This document shows positions 24,797 through 34,295 of a DNA stretch of 64,000 nt, in pieces (position 1 is the first letter of the stretch; each line of letters opens with the position of its first letter). Origin of the DNA: an uncultured Opitutia bacterium (GTDB lineage: Bacteria; Verrucomicrobiota; Verrucomicrobiia; Opitutales; Opitutaceae). Both the position numbers and the translations under genes were made by a program. The notes beneath the pieces are model-generated. The model had not been told where the DNA came from, ran no database searches, and was given only the letters and a program-made list of their open reading frames with translations. The stretch covers positions 1-64,000 of the forward strand of contig CAITWF010000026.1 in assembly GCA_903896015.1 (NCBI GenBank). The letters are read 5' to 3'.

Positions 24797-25876
24797 TCAG
24801 TTGAGTTTCGCGAGTTCTTCTGCGACGACCTCCGGCAACAGCGGCATGAAGACGCCTTCCGCGGCGACGACGTCCTGGCCCTGTTTGCTCAGCACGCACT
24901 TAAGGAACTCCTTGATTTTGGGCTCAAGCGGTTTGCCCGGTGGGCGGTTGACGTAGATGTAGACGTAACGTGAGAGCGGGTAGGTGTGTTTATAGACCGT
25001 CTCGATCGTCGGCGTGATGAACGGATCGCCGTCCTTCTCGGCGAGCGGCACGACGCGGACGTCGGGCGTGACGTTGGCGAGCAGCGCGTAGGTGAGGCCG
25101 CCGATCTGCGTGTGCATGTCGTTCGACGCGACGGTGAACGCGTGCGTGAAGCCAATGCCCTTGACGTTCTGGATGCCGTCGCGCCACTCGCCGTTTTGCA
25201 GCACCTTCCACTTTACGAACTGTTCGATGCCGTTCGGTGGCTTGAGGCCGTAGGCGTGGATTTCGCGATTGGCCCATTCGCCCGTGAGGCCGAGCTGGCC
25301 CCAAGTGGTGATCGCTTCGCCGCCGCGGTTGTGCGACTTCGAGTAAATCTGATCTAGCTGCTTGAACGTGAGGCCCTTGATCGGGTTGTCCTTCGCGACG
25401 AGAATGATCGAGGTCGCGGTCTTGCCGAGGGAGCCGAGCGAGCCGGTGGCGACCTTGATGGCGAAGGGCTCATAGCCGAATTTTTTCACGAAGGCGTCGT
25501 GCTCCGAGGGCAGCGCTTCGCGTCCGACGGGAGCCATGTGCGCCTTGTGCTTCTCATCATCGGTGGTGAGCGCTGGCACGCCGGTTCCGGAGGCGCGGGC
25601 TTCCATCGTGACGCTGAGGCGCGGATAGGCGGGCCGGAACAGTTTGATCCAGCCGAGCGTGATCTCATCCATGATGTCGGCGCCGACGAGGTTCAATTCC
25701 TCTTCGGGCACGGACTCGACGGGACCGGGCTTCCACGCGGGAATGGCCTGATCCGCTTTGAGATGATGCTCGACGGCGGCGTATTTCAGCGCGAAGACGG
25801 GCGTCGCGGCGAGCACGAGGGCGGCAAGACAAACGAGGGTCCGTCCAGGGGACGGTGGCAAACAGGGGGTGATCAT
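24797..25876 (-). CDS. PstS-like periplasmic binding protein
   Basis: 359 residues from ATG 25876, giving a signal peptide (MITPCLPPSPGRTLVCLAAL, cleavage near VFA). The fold features are LVGADIMDEITLGWIKLFRP, ASGTGVPALTTDD, VAKDNPIKGLTFKQLDQIYS, AITTWGQLGLTGEWANREI and LSRYVYIYVNRPPGKPLEPK, matching the PstS-like family. The A-S-G-T-G phrase is close to the ligand-contacting S-G-S/T-G of true PstS, so it is the best phosphate-binding candidate of the three. It is the first gene of the minus-strand run that continues to 20929. No PhoB box was recognised in the 160 bp upstream. Confidence 0.8.
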   Translation of the reverse strand: MITPCLPPSPGRTLVCLAALVLAATPVFALKYAAVEHHLKADQAIPAWKPGPVESVPEEELNLVGADIMDEITLGWIKLFRPAYPRLSVTMEARASGTGVPALTTDDEKHKAHMAPVGREALPSEHDAFVKKFGYEPFAIKVATGSLGSLGKTATSIILVAKDNPIKGLTFKQLDQIYSKSHNRGGEAITTWGQLGLTGEWANREIHAYGLKPPNGIEQFVKWKVLQNGEWRDGIQNVKGIGFTHAFTVASNDMHTQIGGLTYALLANVTPDVRVVPLAEKDGDPFITPTIETVYKHTYPLSRYVYIYVNRPPGKPLEPKIKEFLKCVLSKQGQDVVAAEGVFMPLLPEVVAEELAKLN

Positions 25877-26038
25877 GGGGAGTTTCGAAAGGCGATTGCG
25901 ATCGAACCCAAATCTTGCCCGCACGAAGTTAAACAAACCTGAAGCTTCCCTTAATTTTTGGTAATGAGGCTTGGAGCTACCATCGTCCGAAAAACAGTGC
26001 CCCTAGATTTCCACTCGCACCGCGCAGGGTGGCGAAAA

Positions 26039-26114
<76 letters not shown>

Positions 26115-26271
26115 ATCGATAGGAAGGGTCAGAGCAAATGGCGCAGGCCGGGCGCGTCAACGGGAATTTCGGAAAGGTTTTCTGAGCCGCTCTCGGACGC
26201 CGGAGCGACCGATCGATCCGTCGCTGCGCGCTTGACTCGCCTCGCGTCGCGAAGTGCCGTGGCGCACTCCC

Positions 26272-28791
26272 ATGTGCCCGGTCTGGTCCTCCTCGCGGTT
26301 TGCGTTCGCGCTTGCGCTTGGCGTTGTCGCCTCCCGCGCCGAGACCGTCGATTTTAAACGGCAGATCCTTCCCATCCTGTCCGATGCATGCTTCCGCTGT
26401 CACGGACCCGATGGCGAGAAGCGCAAGGCCAAGCTGCGGCTCGATGAGCATGACGGACTGTTTCGCACGGTCGACGGTCTGACGGTCGTCGCGCCCGGCC
26501 AGCCGACTGAGAGCGAACTGATTTTTCGAATCACAGACGCCGATCCGGAGGAAGTGATGCCGCCGAGCGATTCGACGCGCCAGCTCACGAAGACCGAAAT
26601 CGAACTGCTGCGGACGTGGGTGAAGGAGGGCGCGCACTGGGAGCGGCACTGGGCCTACGTGGCGCCGCAACGTCCCGAAGTGCCGGCCGTGACGGAGGCC
26701 GCGGCGCGGAAGCGCGTGCACAACCCGATCGATGCGTTTGTGTTTACGCGGCTCGCGAAGGAAGGCCTGACGCCGGCGCCCGAGGCGGATCCAGCGACGT
26801 TGCTGCGGCGGGTGTCGCTCGATCTCACTGGGCTGCCGCCGACGCCCGCGGAGCTGGACGCGTTCCTCGCCGACGAGAAACCCGATGCTTACGAGCGCGC
26901 GGTCGATCGGTTGATTGCCTCGCCGCGCTACGGCGAACGGTGGGCTTGGGACTGGCTCGATGTGGCGCGCTACGCGGACACGAGTGGCTACCAAGGCGAT
27001 CCCGATCGCACAATGTGGCCGTGGCGCGACTGGGTCGTGAATGCGCTCAACGCGAACCTGCCCTACGATCAGTTTTCGCTGGAGCAGCTCGCGGGCGATC
27101 TGCTGCCGGGCGCGACGACGGAGCAGAAGCTGGCGACGGCGTTTCACCGGAACAATATGTTTAACGGCGAGGGTGGCCGGATCGACGAGGAGACGCGCGT
27201 GGAAAACATTTTCGATCGCGTGGAGTCGACCGCGACCGTGTGGATGGGGGCGACCTTCACCTGCGCGCGCTGCCACGATCACAAATACGATCCGTTTACG
27301 CAGCGCGACTACTACTCGCTCTTCGACGTGTTCAACCAGATGTCCGAGACGGGCCGGGGCGGCAACGGCCAGATTCCGCCCGTGCTCGATCTCTCGACGG
27401 CGGCGGAGAAGGCGGCCGTGGCCGAGGCGCAGGCACGGCTCGGAGCCACCGCGAAAGAGGTCGACGATTTTGAATGGAAGAAATTCGCGCGCGCGCCCGG
27501 CAAGCCGCTTACCGAATCCGACGCGGACAAACTGCCCGGAAACCTCCCGCGCTACATCGCGCGCACGGAGCCACGTAAGCGCACGGTCGACACGCTGCTC
27601 GAAGCGGTCCGCTATTTTCAGGCAAACGATCCGGCTTACGCGGCGGTTTTGGAGAAGTTGCTCAGCGCCGTGCGGGTAAAGGACGAAGCGGCGGGTCGCG
27701 TGACGCGCGTGATGGTCATGGATCAGATCAAGCAGCCGCGCGAGACGGTCGTGCTGGCCAAGGGCAACTACGAGGCCAAGACGGAGACGAAGGCGTGGGG
27801 TGCGGTGCCGGCAATCTTCCGGCCGGCGGCGGGCGCATTCGCCGCGGGGGAGCGGCTCAATCGGCTTGATCTCGCGAAGTGGCTCGTGTCGCCGTCGAAT
27901 CCGCTGGCGGCCCGCACGGCCGTGAACCGCGCATGGCAGTCGTTCTTTGGCACGGGGATCGTGAAGACGGCGGAGGATTTCGGAGTGCAGGGCGAGCCAC
28001 CGTCGCACCCGGAGTTACTCGACTGGCTCGCGACGGAATTCGTGGGGAGCGGGTGGGACGTAAAGGCGCTGCACCGGCTGATCGTCACGAGCTCGACCTA
28101 CCGGCAGTCGTCGCGGGTGTCGCCGGAAATGGCCGAGCGCGACCCCTCGAACCGGTTGCTGGCGCGCGGGCCGAGGCATCGGCTGCCCTCGTGGATGCTC
28201 CGCGATCAGGCGCTGGCGGTGAGCGGATTGCTGGTTGAGCAGCGTGGCGGGCCGGCGGTCAAACCGTATCAGCCGGCGGGTATCTGGGAGGAGGCCACGT
28301 TTGGCAAAAAGACCTACCAGCAGGATCATGGCGAGGCGCTTTATCGGCGGAGTTTGTATGTGTTCTGGCGGCGCATCGTGGGGCCGACGACGTTCTTCGA
28401 TGCGGGGGTGCGGCAGGTGTGCTCCGTGAAGCTCGCACACACGAACACCCCGCTGCACGCGCTCGTGACGTTGAACGATCCGGCGTTTGTCGAGGCGGCG
28501 CGGGTGATGGCGCAACGCGTGATTGCCGAGAGCTCAGGTGATGATGCACGGATCGAGCAGGCGTTTCGGCTGGCGACGGCGCGAGCCCCGACGCGCGAGG
28601 AGAAAGGCATTCTGCGCGGTCGGCTAAAGAAGCTGCGCGTTGAATATGCCGCGGAGCCGGCCGCGGCGAAGGCGTTGGCGGCGACCGGCGAGGCCGTGCG
28701 ACCGGCCGACCTCGATCCGATCGAGCACGCGGCCTGGGCGGGCGTGTGCCTCTTGATTCTCAATCTCGACGAAACGCTTTCGAAACAATGA
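26272..28791 (+). CDS. DUF1549/DUF1553 protein with planctomycete-type cytochrome c domain
   Basis: 839 residues from ATG 26272; a GTG at 26254 is possible, but the ATG starts the signal peptide better. A PSCyt1 domain has one haem site CFRCH at 40-44. DUF1549 follows (about 130-350; RRVSLDLTGLPPTPAELDAF, WAWDWLDVARYADTSGYQGD, TCARCHDHKYDPF with a further CxxCH). DUF1553 fills the C-terminal 250 residues (AARTAVNRAWQSFFGTGIV). The PSD1/DUF1501 gene pairs are an abundant, poorly understood trait of Planctomycetes and Verrucomicrobia, often linked to polysaccharide or sulfated-sugar degradation loci. Its TGA overlaps the ATG of the DUF1501 gene by 4 nt. Confidence 0.9.
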   Translation: MCPVWSSSRFAFALALGVVASRAETVDFKRQILPILSDACFRCHGPDGEKRKAKLRLDEHDGLFRTVDGLTVVAPGQPTESELIFRITDADPEEVMPPSDSTRQLTKTEIELLRTWVKEGAHWERHWAYVAPQRPEVPAVTEAAARKRVHNPIDAFVFTRLAKEGLTPAPEADPATLLRRVSLDLTGLPPTPAELDAFLADEKPDAYERAVDRLIASPRYGERWAWDWLDVARYADTSGYQGDPDRTMWPWRDWVVNALNANLPYDQFSLEQLAGDLLPGATTEQKLATAFHRNNMFNGEGGRIDEETRVENIFDRVESTATVWMGATFTCARCHDHKYDPFTQRDYYSLFDVFNQMSETGRGGNGQIPPVLDLSTAAEKAAVAEAQARLGATAKEVDDFEWKKFARAPGKPLTESDADKLPGNLPRYIARTEPRKRTVDTLLEAVRYFQANDPAYAAVLEKLLSAVRVKDEAAGRVTRVMVMDQIKQPRETVVLAKGNYEAKTETKAWGAVPAIFRPAAGAFAAGERLNRLDLAKWLVSPSNPLAARTAVNRAWQSFFGTGIVKTAEDFGVQGEPPSHPELLDWLATEFVGSGWDVKALHRLIVTSSTYRQSSRVSPEMAERDPSNRLLARGPRHRLPSWMLRDQALAVSGLLVEQRGGPAVKPYQPAGIWEEATFGKKTYQQDHGEALYRRSLYVFWRRIVGPTTFFDAGVRQVCSVKLAHTNTPLHALVTLNDPAFVEAARVMAQRVIAESSGDDARIEQAFRLATARAPTREEKGILRGRLKKLRVEYAAEPAAAKALAATGEAVRPADLDPIEHAAWAGVCLLILNLDETLSKQ

Positions 28792-30263
28792 ACCCGCTCG
28801 ATCACGGACAGGCTCTCTACACACGCCGGCAGTTTTTCGGCAAGAGCGCGCTGGGGCTCGGCACGGCTGCGCTGGCATCGCTGATCGGCAAGGAGGCGTG
28901 GGCGGCGGCGAGTGCGATGCCATCCATGCGGCACGGCGTCCCGGGGTTGCCGGACCTGCCGCATTTCGCTCCGAAGGCGAAGCGCGTCATTTACCTTTTC
29001 CAAAACGGCGCGCCGTCGCACGTGGACCTATTCGACTATAAACCGAAGTTGCGCCAGATGCACGGCCAGCAAATCCCCGAGGCGGTCCTGGGTGGAAAAC
29101 GTTTCTCGACGATGCTCGACGGCCAGACCGCGCGGCCGGTGCTCGGCGAAATCACGCACTTCGCGCAACACGGGAAGTCGCGCGCGTGGGTGTCGGATTT
29201 CCTCCCGCAGACCGCCGGGATCGTGGACGACCTCTGCTTCGTGAAGTCGATGTATACGGAGGCGGTCAATCACGCGCCAGCGATCACGTTTTTACTGACC
29301 GGCTCCGAGATGCCGGGGCGGCCGTCGATGGGCTCATGGTTGACGTATGGCCTCGGGAGCGAGACCGAGGAATTGCCGGCGTTTGTGGTGATGACGTCGC
29401 GCGACAAAGAGGCGAGCTGCGGCCAGATTTTCTACGATTTCTACTGGGGCAGCGGATTTTTACCAACGAAATATCAGGGCGTGAATTTCCGGGGCAGCGG
29501 CGATCCGGTGCTGTATTTGTCGAACCCCGAGGGCATGAGCCGGGCGGTGCGGCGCGGGCTGCTCGACGACCTCGCGCAGTTGAACGAGATCAACCAGCAG
29601 GATTTCGGCGACCCGGAGATCGCGACCCGGATCGCGCAATACGAGATGGCCTACAAAATGCAGGCGAGCGTGCCGGAGCTGACGGATTTTTCCCAGGAAT
29701 CGGAGGCGACGCTGGCGATGTATGGCCCGGAAGTGCGCCGGCAGGGCAGCTACGCCTACAATTGTCTCATGGCGCGCCGGCTCGCGGAGCGCGGCGTGCG
29801 GTTTATTCAAGTGATGCACGCGGGCTGGGACCAGCATCGGAATCTCAACACGCAGCTCAAGATTCAGTGCGACGACACCGACGCGCCGTCGGCCGCGCTC
29901 ATCCGCGATCTTAAGCAACGCGGCCTGCTTGAGGATACGCTCGTGATCTGGGGCGGCGAGTTTGGCCGGACGCCGTTCTTGCAGGGCAAGATCGAGGACA
30001 CGAAGCAGTGGGGCCGCGATCATCACCCGTATGGCTTTACGGTCTGGATGGCGGGGGCAGGCGTGAAGCCGGGGCTCTGCTACGGCAGCACGGACGAATT
30101 CGGCTTCAACGCGGTAGACAAAAAAGTGCACGTGCACGACCTGCAGGCGACGATCCTCCACCTGATGGGCGTAGATCACGAACGGCTGACCTACAAGTTC
30201 CAGGGCCGGCATTTCCGGTTGACCGACGTTCACGGAAACGTTGTGCGCGACTTGTTCGCGTGA
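28788..30263 (+). CDS. DUF1501 protein with Tat signal
   Basis: 491 residues from ATG 28788. The N-terminus YTRRQFFGKSALGLGTAALA is a twin-arginine signal, so it is exported folded. The body is DUF1501, an alkaline-phosphatase/sulfatase-like fold: RVIYLFQNGAPSHVDLFDYK, a metal-site-like GWDQHRNL, VIWGGEFGRTPFLQG and DHHPYGFTVWMAGAGVKPG near the C-terminus. It is translationally coupled to the upstream DUF1549/1553 gene. Members of the family are hypothesised to act on esters in polysaccharides, but no activity is established. It meets the SNF2 gene tail to tail. Confidence 0.9.
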   Translation: MNPLDHGQALYTRRQFFGKSALGLGTAALASLIGKEAWAAASAMPSMRHGVPGLPDLPHFAPKAKRVIYLFQNGAPSHVDLFDYKPKLRQMHGQQIPEAVLGGKRFSTMLDGQTARPVLGEITHFAQHGKSRAWVSDFLPQTAGIVDDLCFVKSMYTEAVNHAPAITFLLTGSEMPGRPSMGSWLTYGLGSETEELPAFVVMTSRDKEASCGQIFYDFYWGSGFLPTKYQGVNFRGSGDPVLYLSNPEGMSRAVRRGLLDDLAQLNEINQQDFGDPEIATRIAQYEMAYKMQASVPELTDFSQESEATLAMYGPEVRRQGSYAYNCLMARRLAERGVRFIQVMHAGWDQHRNLNTQLKIQCDDTDAPSAALIRDLKQRGLLEDTLVIWGGEFGRTPFLQGKIEDTKQWGRDHHPYGFTVWMAGAGVKPGLCYGSTDEFGFNAVDKKVHVHDLQATILHLMGVDHERLTYKFQGRHFRLTDVHGNVVRDLFA

Positions 30264-30266
30264 CGG

Positions 30267-32774
30267 CTACGTCAGGAGCGACTTGAGATCGGCGAGCGAG
30301 AGCTTGGCGGCCGCGGCGTCGCTGGCTTCAAACACGTCGGCGAGGAGGGCGCGTTTCTCGGCCTGGAGGGCGAGGACTTTTTCTTCGACGGTGCCGGCGG
30401 CGATCAGTTTGTAGCTCGTGACGGTGCGCGTCTGGCCGATGCGGTGAGCGCGATCGGTGGCTTGGGCTTCGGCGGCGGGATTCCACCACGGATCAAAGTG
30501 CACCACGGTGTCGGCGCCGGTGAGGTTGAGCCCGGTGCCGCCGGCTTTCAGCGAAAGCAAGAAAAGCGGAATGTCGGGCGAGGCTTGAAAGCGGTCGACT
30601 TCGGCCTGGCGGGCGCGGGCGGTCATCGAGCCGTCGAGGTAGCAGTGGGCGATCTGTTGCTCGGCGAGATCGGCGCGGAGGAGGGCGAGCAGCGAGGTGA
30701 ACTGGGAGAACACGAGCACGCGGTGGCCATCGTCGATCGCTTCGGCGAGGAGTTCGTTGAAGCTGTCGAGCTTCGTCGAGAGATCGGCGGAAGATTCGGG
30801 CGCAACGAGGCGAGGGTCACAGCAGATTTGGCGGAGGCGGAGAAGTTGCGTGAGCGCGGCGAAGGTGAGCTTGCCTTCGCTCGCGCCCCTGGCGGCGAGA
30901 TCGAGGAGTTCGCGTTCGGAGCGTTCCTGCGTCTCGCGGTAGAGCTTGGCCTGCGCGGGGGTGAGTTCGCACCAGACGGTTTGCTCAAGCTTTTCGGGGA
31001 GTTCGGGCGCGACGGCTTTTTTCGTGCGGCGCAAAATGTAGGGGGCGGTTTGCGCGCGGAGCTTTTGATCGAACCAGACGCGTTCCTCGCCGCGCGTGCC
31101 CGTGGGCACTTGGGTGAGATAGCCGGGCAGGAGAAATTCGAAGAGCGAGCGGAGATCGTCGAGGGAGTTTTCGAGCGGGGTGCCGGTGAGGAGGAAGCGC
31201 GCGCGGGCGCGGAGGGCGCGGAGGGCGGCGGCGTTTTGCGAGCGGCGGTTCTTGATGTGCTGGGCTTCGTCGGCGATCACGCAGGCGAACTCGACGGACG
31301 CAAACAGCAGCTGATCGCGGGCGAGCGTGCCGTAGCTGGTGATGATCAGATCGTGGGCGGCGAAATCGGCGGCGGAAGCAAGGCGGTGATCGGCGTGGTG
31401 GACGAAGACGTGGAGTTGGGGCGCGAATTTCGCGGCTTCGCGACGCCAGTTTTCGAGGAGGGAGGCGGGGCAGACCACGAGGCTGGGGCCGGGTGGCGAG
31501 CAGAGAGTTGACGGTGGAAGGTTGGAAGACGGAGACAAAGCCGGAGTGCGGCGAAGGTGAGGTGGCGGAGGCTCGGGCTCTTTCAACGCGGGAGCTCCAC
31601 CTTTCACCTGCGGGTTGGCTGCGCTGAGCAACGCGAGCGCCTGAAGCGTTTTGCCGAGGCCCATCTCGTCGGCGAGGATGCCGCCGAGTTGATTGCGGTG
31701 GAGATGCCAGAGCCACGCGGTGCCGAGGCGTTGGTAGGGCCGGAGGAGAGTGTTGAGCGCTTCCGGGATCGGCGCGGCGGGGAGCGTGGTGAGGTTCTTC
31801 AGCGCGGTGCTGCGTTCTTTCCAGGCGGTGGGCGCGGCGAAGTTTGGAGAGAGTTCCTCGAGGATTTCCTGCGCCTCGGCGGCTCCGGCGGCGCTGACGC
31901 GCAGGGTGCGGCGCGGGGCGATGCCAGCCTTGGGATCTCCGGAGAGCTGGCGCTGGGCCGTGGCAAGGTTTTTGAGCTTGGCGGGGTTGAGGAGGAAAAC
32001 TTTGCCCTCGGATTCGAGGTAGCCGCGATTCGAGGCGACGGCTGAGCGGAGGGCGGATTCGTCGGCGGTGCCGGCGCGCAGACCGACCGTGACGGCAAAC
32101 TCGTTGCCCGTCGGCGCGATGTCGGTGGTGATTTCGGCTTCGCGGAGGTGGGCGGTGTTTTTCTCGAAGTTCGGAGTAAAGTCGGCGTCGAGCGATTCGC
32201 GGAGGCGCGCGCCGTGGTGCGCGAGAAAGTTGAGCGTCTTGTGGCGATCGCGGAGCCACCATTTGCGGTTGGAGGGTTCAAGGGTGAAGCCGCTTGTCTT
32301 GAGCAATTCGAGCAGCGAGCCGTAGGAAACCGAGTCGCGCGAGGGCAGGGTGATCGCGAGGAAGTGTTCGCTGCCGTCAACGGTGAGCGGCACGCCGGTG
32401 GCGGAGAGCTCGCGGGCCCGCTCCTTTTGGTAGGCGATCTTCGCGGCTTCCTTCGCCGCCTCCGCCGCGGGCGGCTTGATAAAGATCGATACGCCGGAGA
32501 GTTCGTCTTCGTTCCACGCGATGGGGGCGGCAGGGCCGTTGACCCAAAAAAAGACGGGTTCGCCGCGGAGTGCCGCGACGAGTTCGCGGAGCTTGGCGCG
32601 GTTGAGCTGGACAAACTTCGGGGGGCTGGAGGCGCCGCTCCAGCGCTGGAGGAGGGCGAGCGCGGGGAACCACGCGGGTGCGGGCGGCTCCGCCAGATCG
32701 ATCTCAACGCGCACGGCGATCGCATCCCGCGGGGCGGCGGCAGAGAGGTTGGGCGGGAGCAAGAGACGGAGCAT
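30267..32774 (-). CDS. SNF2-family helicase/ATPase
   Basis: 835 residues from ATG 32774. The N-terminal 330 residues form an uncharacterised domain seen in bacterial SNF2 proteins. The ATPase core has RPYQRLGTAWLWHLHRNQLG, Walker A DEMGLGKT at about 369-376, LIITSYGTLARDQ, DEAQHIKN at about 502 and LLTGTPLENSLDDL. The helicase C domain has VLVFSQFTSLLALL and the final AHRIGQTRTV. Such proteins translocate on double-stranded DNA and remodel protein-DNA complexes; the RapA-like type recycles RNA polymerase. A proline-rich insert (about 415-450) separates motifs I and Ia. It diverges from the ECF sigma gene. Confidence 0.9.
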   Translation of the reverse strand: MLRLLLPPNLSAAAPRDAIAVRVEIDLAEPPAPAWFPALALLQRWSGASSPPKFVQLNRAKLRELVAALRGEPVFFWVNGPAAPIAWNEDELSGVSIFIKPPAAEAAKEAAKIAYQKERARELSATGVPLTVDGSEHFLAITLPSRDSVSYGSLLELLKTSGFTLEPSNRKWWLRDRHKTLNFLAHHGARLRESLDADFTPNFEKNTAHLREAEITTDIAPTGNEFAVTVGLRAGTADESALRSAVASNRGYLESEGKVFLLNPAKLKNLATAQRQLSGDPKAGIAPRRTLRVSAAGAAEAQEILEELSPNFAAPTAWKERSTALKNLTTLPAAPIPEALNTLLRPYQRLGTAWLWHLHRNQLGGILADEMGLGKTLQALALLSAANPQVKGGAPALKEPEPPPPHLRRTPALSPSSNLPPSTLCSPPGPSLVVCPASLLENWRREAAKFAPQLHVFVHHADHRLASAADFAAHDLIITSYGTLARDQLLFASVEFACVIADEAQHIKNRRSQNAAALRALRARARFLLTGTPLENSLDDLRSLFEFLLPGYLTQVPTGTRGEERVWFDQKLRAQTAPYILRRTKKAVAPELPEKLEQTVWCELTPAQAKLYRETQERSERELLDLAARGASEGKLTFAALTQLLRLRQICCDPRLVAPESSADLSTKLDSFNELLAEAIDDGHRVLVFSQFTSLLALLRADLAEQQIAHCYLDGSMTARARQAEVDRFQASPDIPLFLLSLKAGGTGLNLTGADTVVHFDPWWNPAAEAQATDRAHRIGQTRTVTSYKLIAAGTVEEKVLALQAEKRALLADVFEASDAAAAKLSLADLKSLLT

Positions 32775-32880
32775 CGCGAAAGAGCTAAAGGGATTGCTTC
32801 GCCGCTTGCGCTCCTCGCAACGACAAAATGTCCTTTCGGTGGGAATAAACCCACGCGTCCGCCCTCTGAACAGCAGACAC

Positions 32881-33432
32881 ATGAGCAACGAGCCATTCAC
32901 GCAGCTGGTGGACGCGCATTACACGCCGCTCTACCGCTTTGCCCTCAGCCTCGCCCGGCGCGAGGCGGACGCGTGCGATCTCGTGCAGCAGACGTTCTAC
33001 ATCTGGGCGACGAAGGGCGAGGCGTTGCGCGAGGTGTCGAAGGCGAAGTCGTGGCTCTTCACGACGCTGTATCGCGAATTTCTGCGCGGGCGCCGGCGCG
33101 ACACGCGGATGACGGCGATCGAGGATTTGCCGCCCGGCGAGCAGGACATCGCGGCGGAGGAAGTCGATTGCGTGGCAAAGATGGACGCGGCCGGCGTGGT
33201 CGCCGCGCTGCAATCGGTCGACGAAGTCTTCCGAGCCCCGCTCACATTATTTTATTTGGAGGATCTTTCTTATCTGGAAATCGCGGAGGCGCTCGACGTG
33301 CCGATCGGGACGGTGATGTCGCGGCTCTCGCGAGGCAAAACGCAGCTGCGCACCGCACTGGCGCGGGAGGAAAGCGCGGCGAAGAGCAAAGTCGTTTCGT
33401 TCCCCGCGGCCAAAGGAGGGAAGTTAGCATGA
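32881..33432 (+). CDS. ECF-type RNA polymerase sigma factor
   Basis: 183 residues from ATG 32881. Region 2 reads LVDAHYTPLYRFALSLARRE, then DLVQQTFYIWATKG. Region 4 has APLTLFYLEDLSYLEIAEAL and DVPIGTVMSRLSRGK, the -35-recognising helix-turn-helix. Region 3 is absent, as expected for ECF sigmas. The next gene, overlapping by ATGA and preceded by a strong AAAGGAGGG ribosome-binding site, is a membrane anti-sigma candidate. The signal that releases the sigma factor is unknown. Confidence 0.9.
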   Translation: MSNEPFTQLVDAHYTPLYRFALSLARREADACDLVQQTFYIWATKGEALREVSKAKSWLFTTLYREFLRGRRRDTRMTAIEDLPPGEQDIAAEEVDCVAKMDAAGVVAALQSVDEVFRAPLTLFYLEDLSYLEIAEALDVPIGTVMSRLSRGKTQLRTALAREESAAKSKVVSFPAAKGGKLA

Positions 33433-34193
33433 ACAACACCGAGGCAAAATTCATTCTCAACGCCTACCGGCCGAACGGCCGCGATGCGGGCGACGCCACG
33501 TTTCGTGCCGCGCTCGATCAGGCAAAGTCTGATCCGGCGCTCGGCGCGTGGTTCGCGCGCGAGCAGGCACACGGGATCGCGGTGGCCGCGAAGCTGCGCG
33601 AGATCACGCCTCCGGCTGGCTTGCGCGAGGCGATTCTCGCGGGCGGAAAAGTCAGCGGTGGAGTATCCTCATTCAAGGCGGAACCGGCGACGGCGAAGCG
33701 GGCGTTTTGGAATCAACCAGTCTGGCTCGCGGCCGCCGCGGCGATTGCCGTGCTGGCGACGGTGAGCGTTTCGCTCTGGCCGGCACGCGGCGTGGCGTCG
33801 GGCGCGCTCACCGATTTCGCGCTAGTCGACGCGGTGGAGGAGGGAACTCACGGCGGCCATGGCGAAATGACGGCAGCATTCGAGGCGTCGTTGGAGAAGG
33901 ACACGACACGGCTCGCCGGCGCGATGCCGGTAGATTTTGCGGCGTTGAAGGGCAATGGCTGCCGCACGGTCAGTGTGGCGGGTCACGACGTGCTCGAAGT
34001 GTGCTTCAAGCGGGATGGGGCGTGGTTTCACTGCTACGTGGCGCGCGTCCAGGATTTCCCCGGTGACCCCGCGAAATTCGCGCCGATGTTTGCGCAGCAC
34101 GGCAAGGCTGTCGCGGCGACTTGGGCTGACGGCACGCACCGGTTTGTGGTTGCGGGCGAAGCCGGCCGTGCGGTGTTGCAGCGGCTGCTGTAG
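33429..34193 (+). CDS. Membrane-anchored anti-sigma factor (predicted)
   Basis: 254 residues. A cytoplasmic N-terminal part of about 90 residues (TEAKFILNAYRPNGRDAGDA, then KLREITPPAGLREAIL) precedes one membrane helix (QPVWLAAAAAIAVLATVSVS) and a periplasmic domain of about 125 residues that ends GTHRFVVAGEAGRAVLQRLL. The N-terminal part lacks the H-x3-C-x2-C zinc motif of ZAS proteins. Identification as an anti-sigma factor rests on topology and on translational coupling to the ECF sigma gene. The periplasmic domain keeps two Cys (CRTVSVAGHDVLEVCF) that could be redox-sensitive. Confidence 0.75.
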   Translation: MNNTEAKFILNAYRPNGRDAGDATFRAALDQAKSDPALGAWFAREQAHGIAVAAKLREITPPAGLREAILAGGKVSGGVSSFKAEPATAKRAFWNQPVWLAAAAAIAVLATVSVSLWPARGVASGALTDFALVDAVEEGTHGGHGEMTAAFEASLEKDTTRLAGAMPVDFAALKGNGCRTVSVAGHDVLEVCFKRDGAWFHCYVARVQDFPGDPAKFAPMFAQHGKAVAATWADGTHRFVVAGEAGRAVLQRLL

Positions 34194-34295
34194 CTTGGTA
34201 TCGGCCCAGCGGGGCGACTCCGGCGTGCAAGCTTGCGCTGACTCGCGCGATGACGAAGCGTGAGAGCGCGTTTCGTTCCTACGTTTCCATTCATC

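Noticed and set aside
25877-26038. Possible Pho box before the first PstS-like gene of the minus-strand run
   Set aside because: No direct repeats resembling the known Pho box at 11-bp spacing were found.
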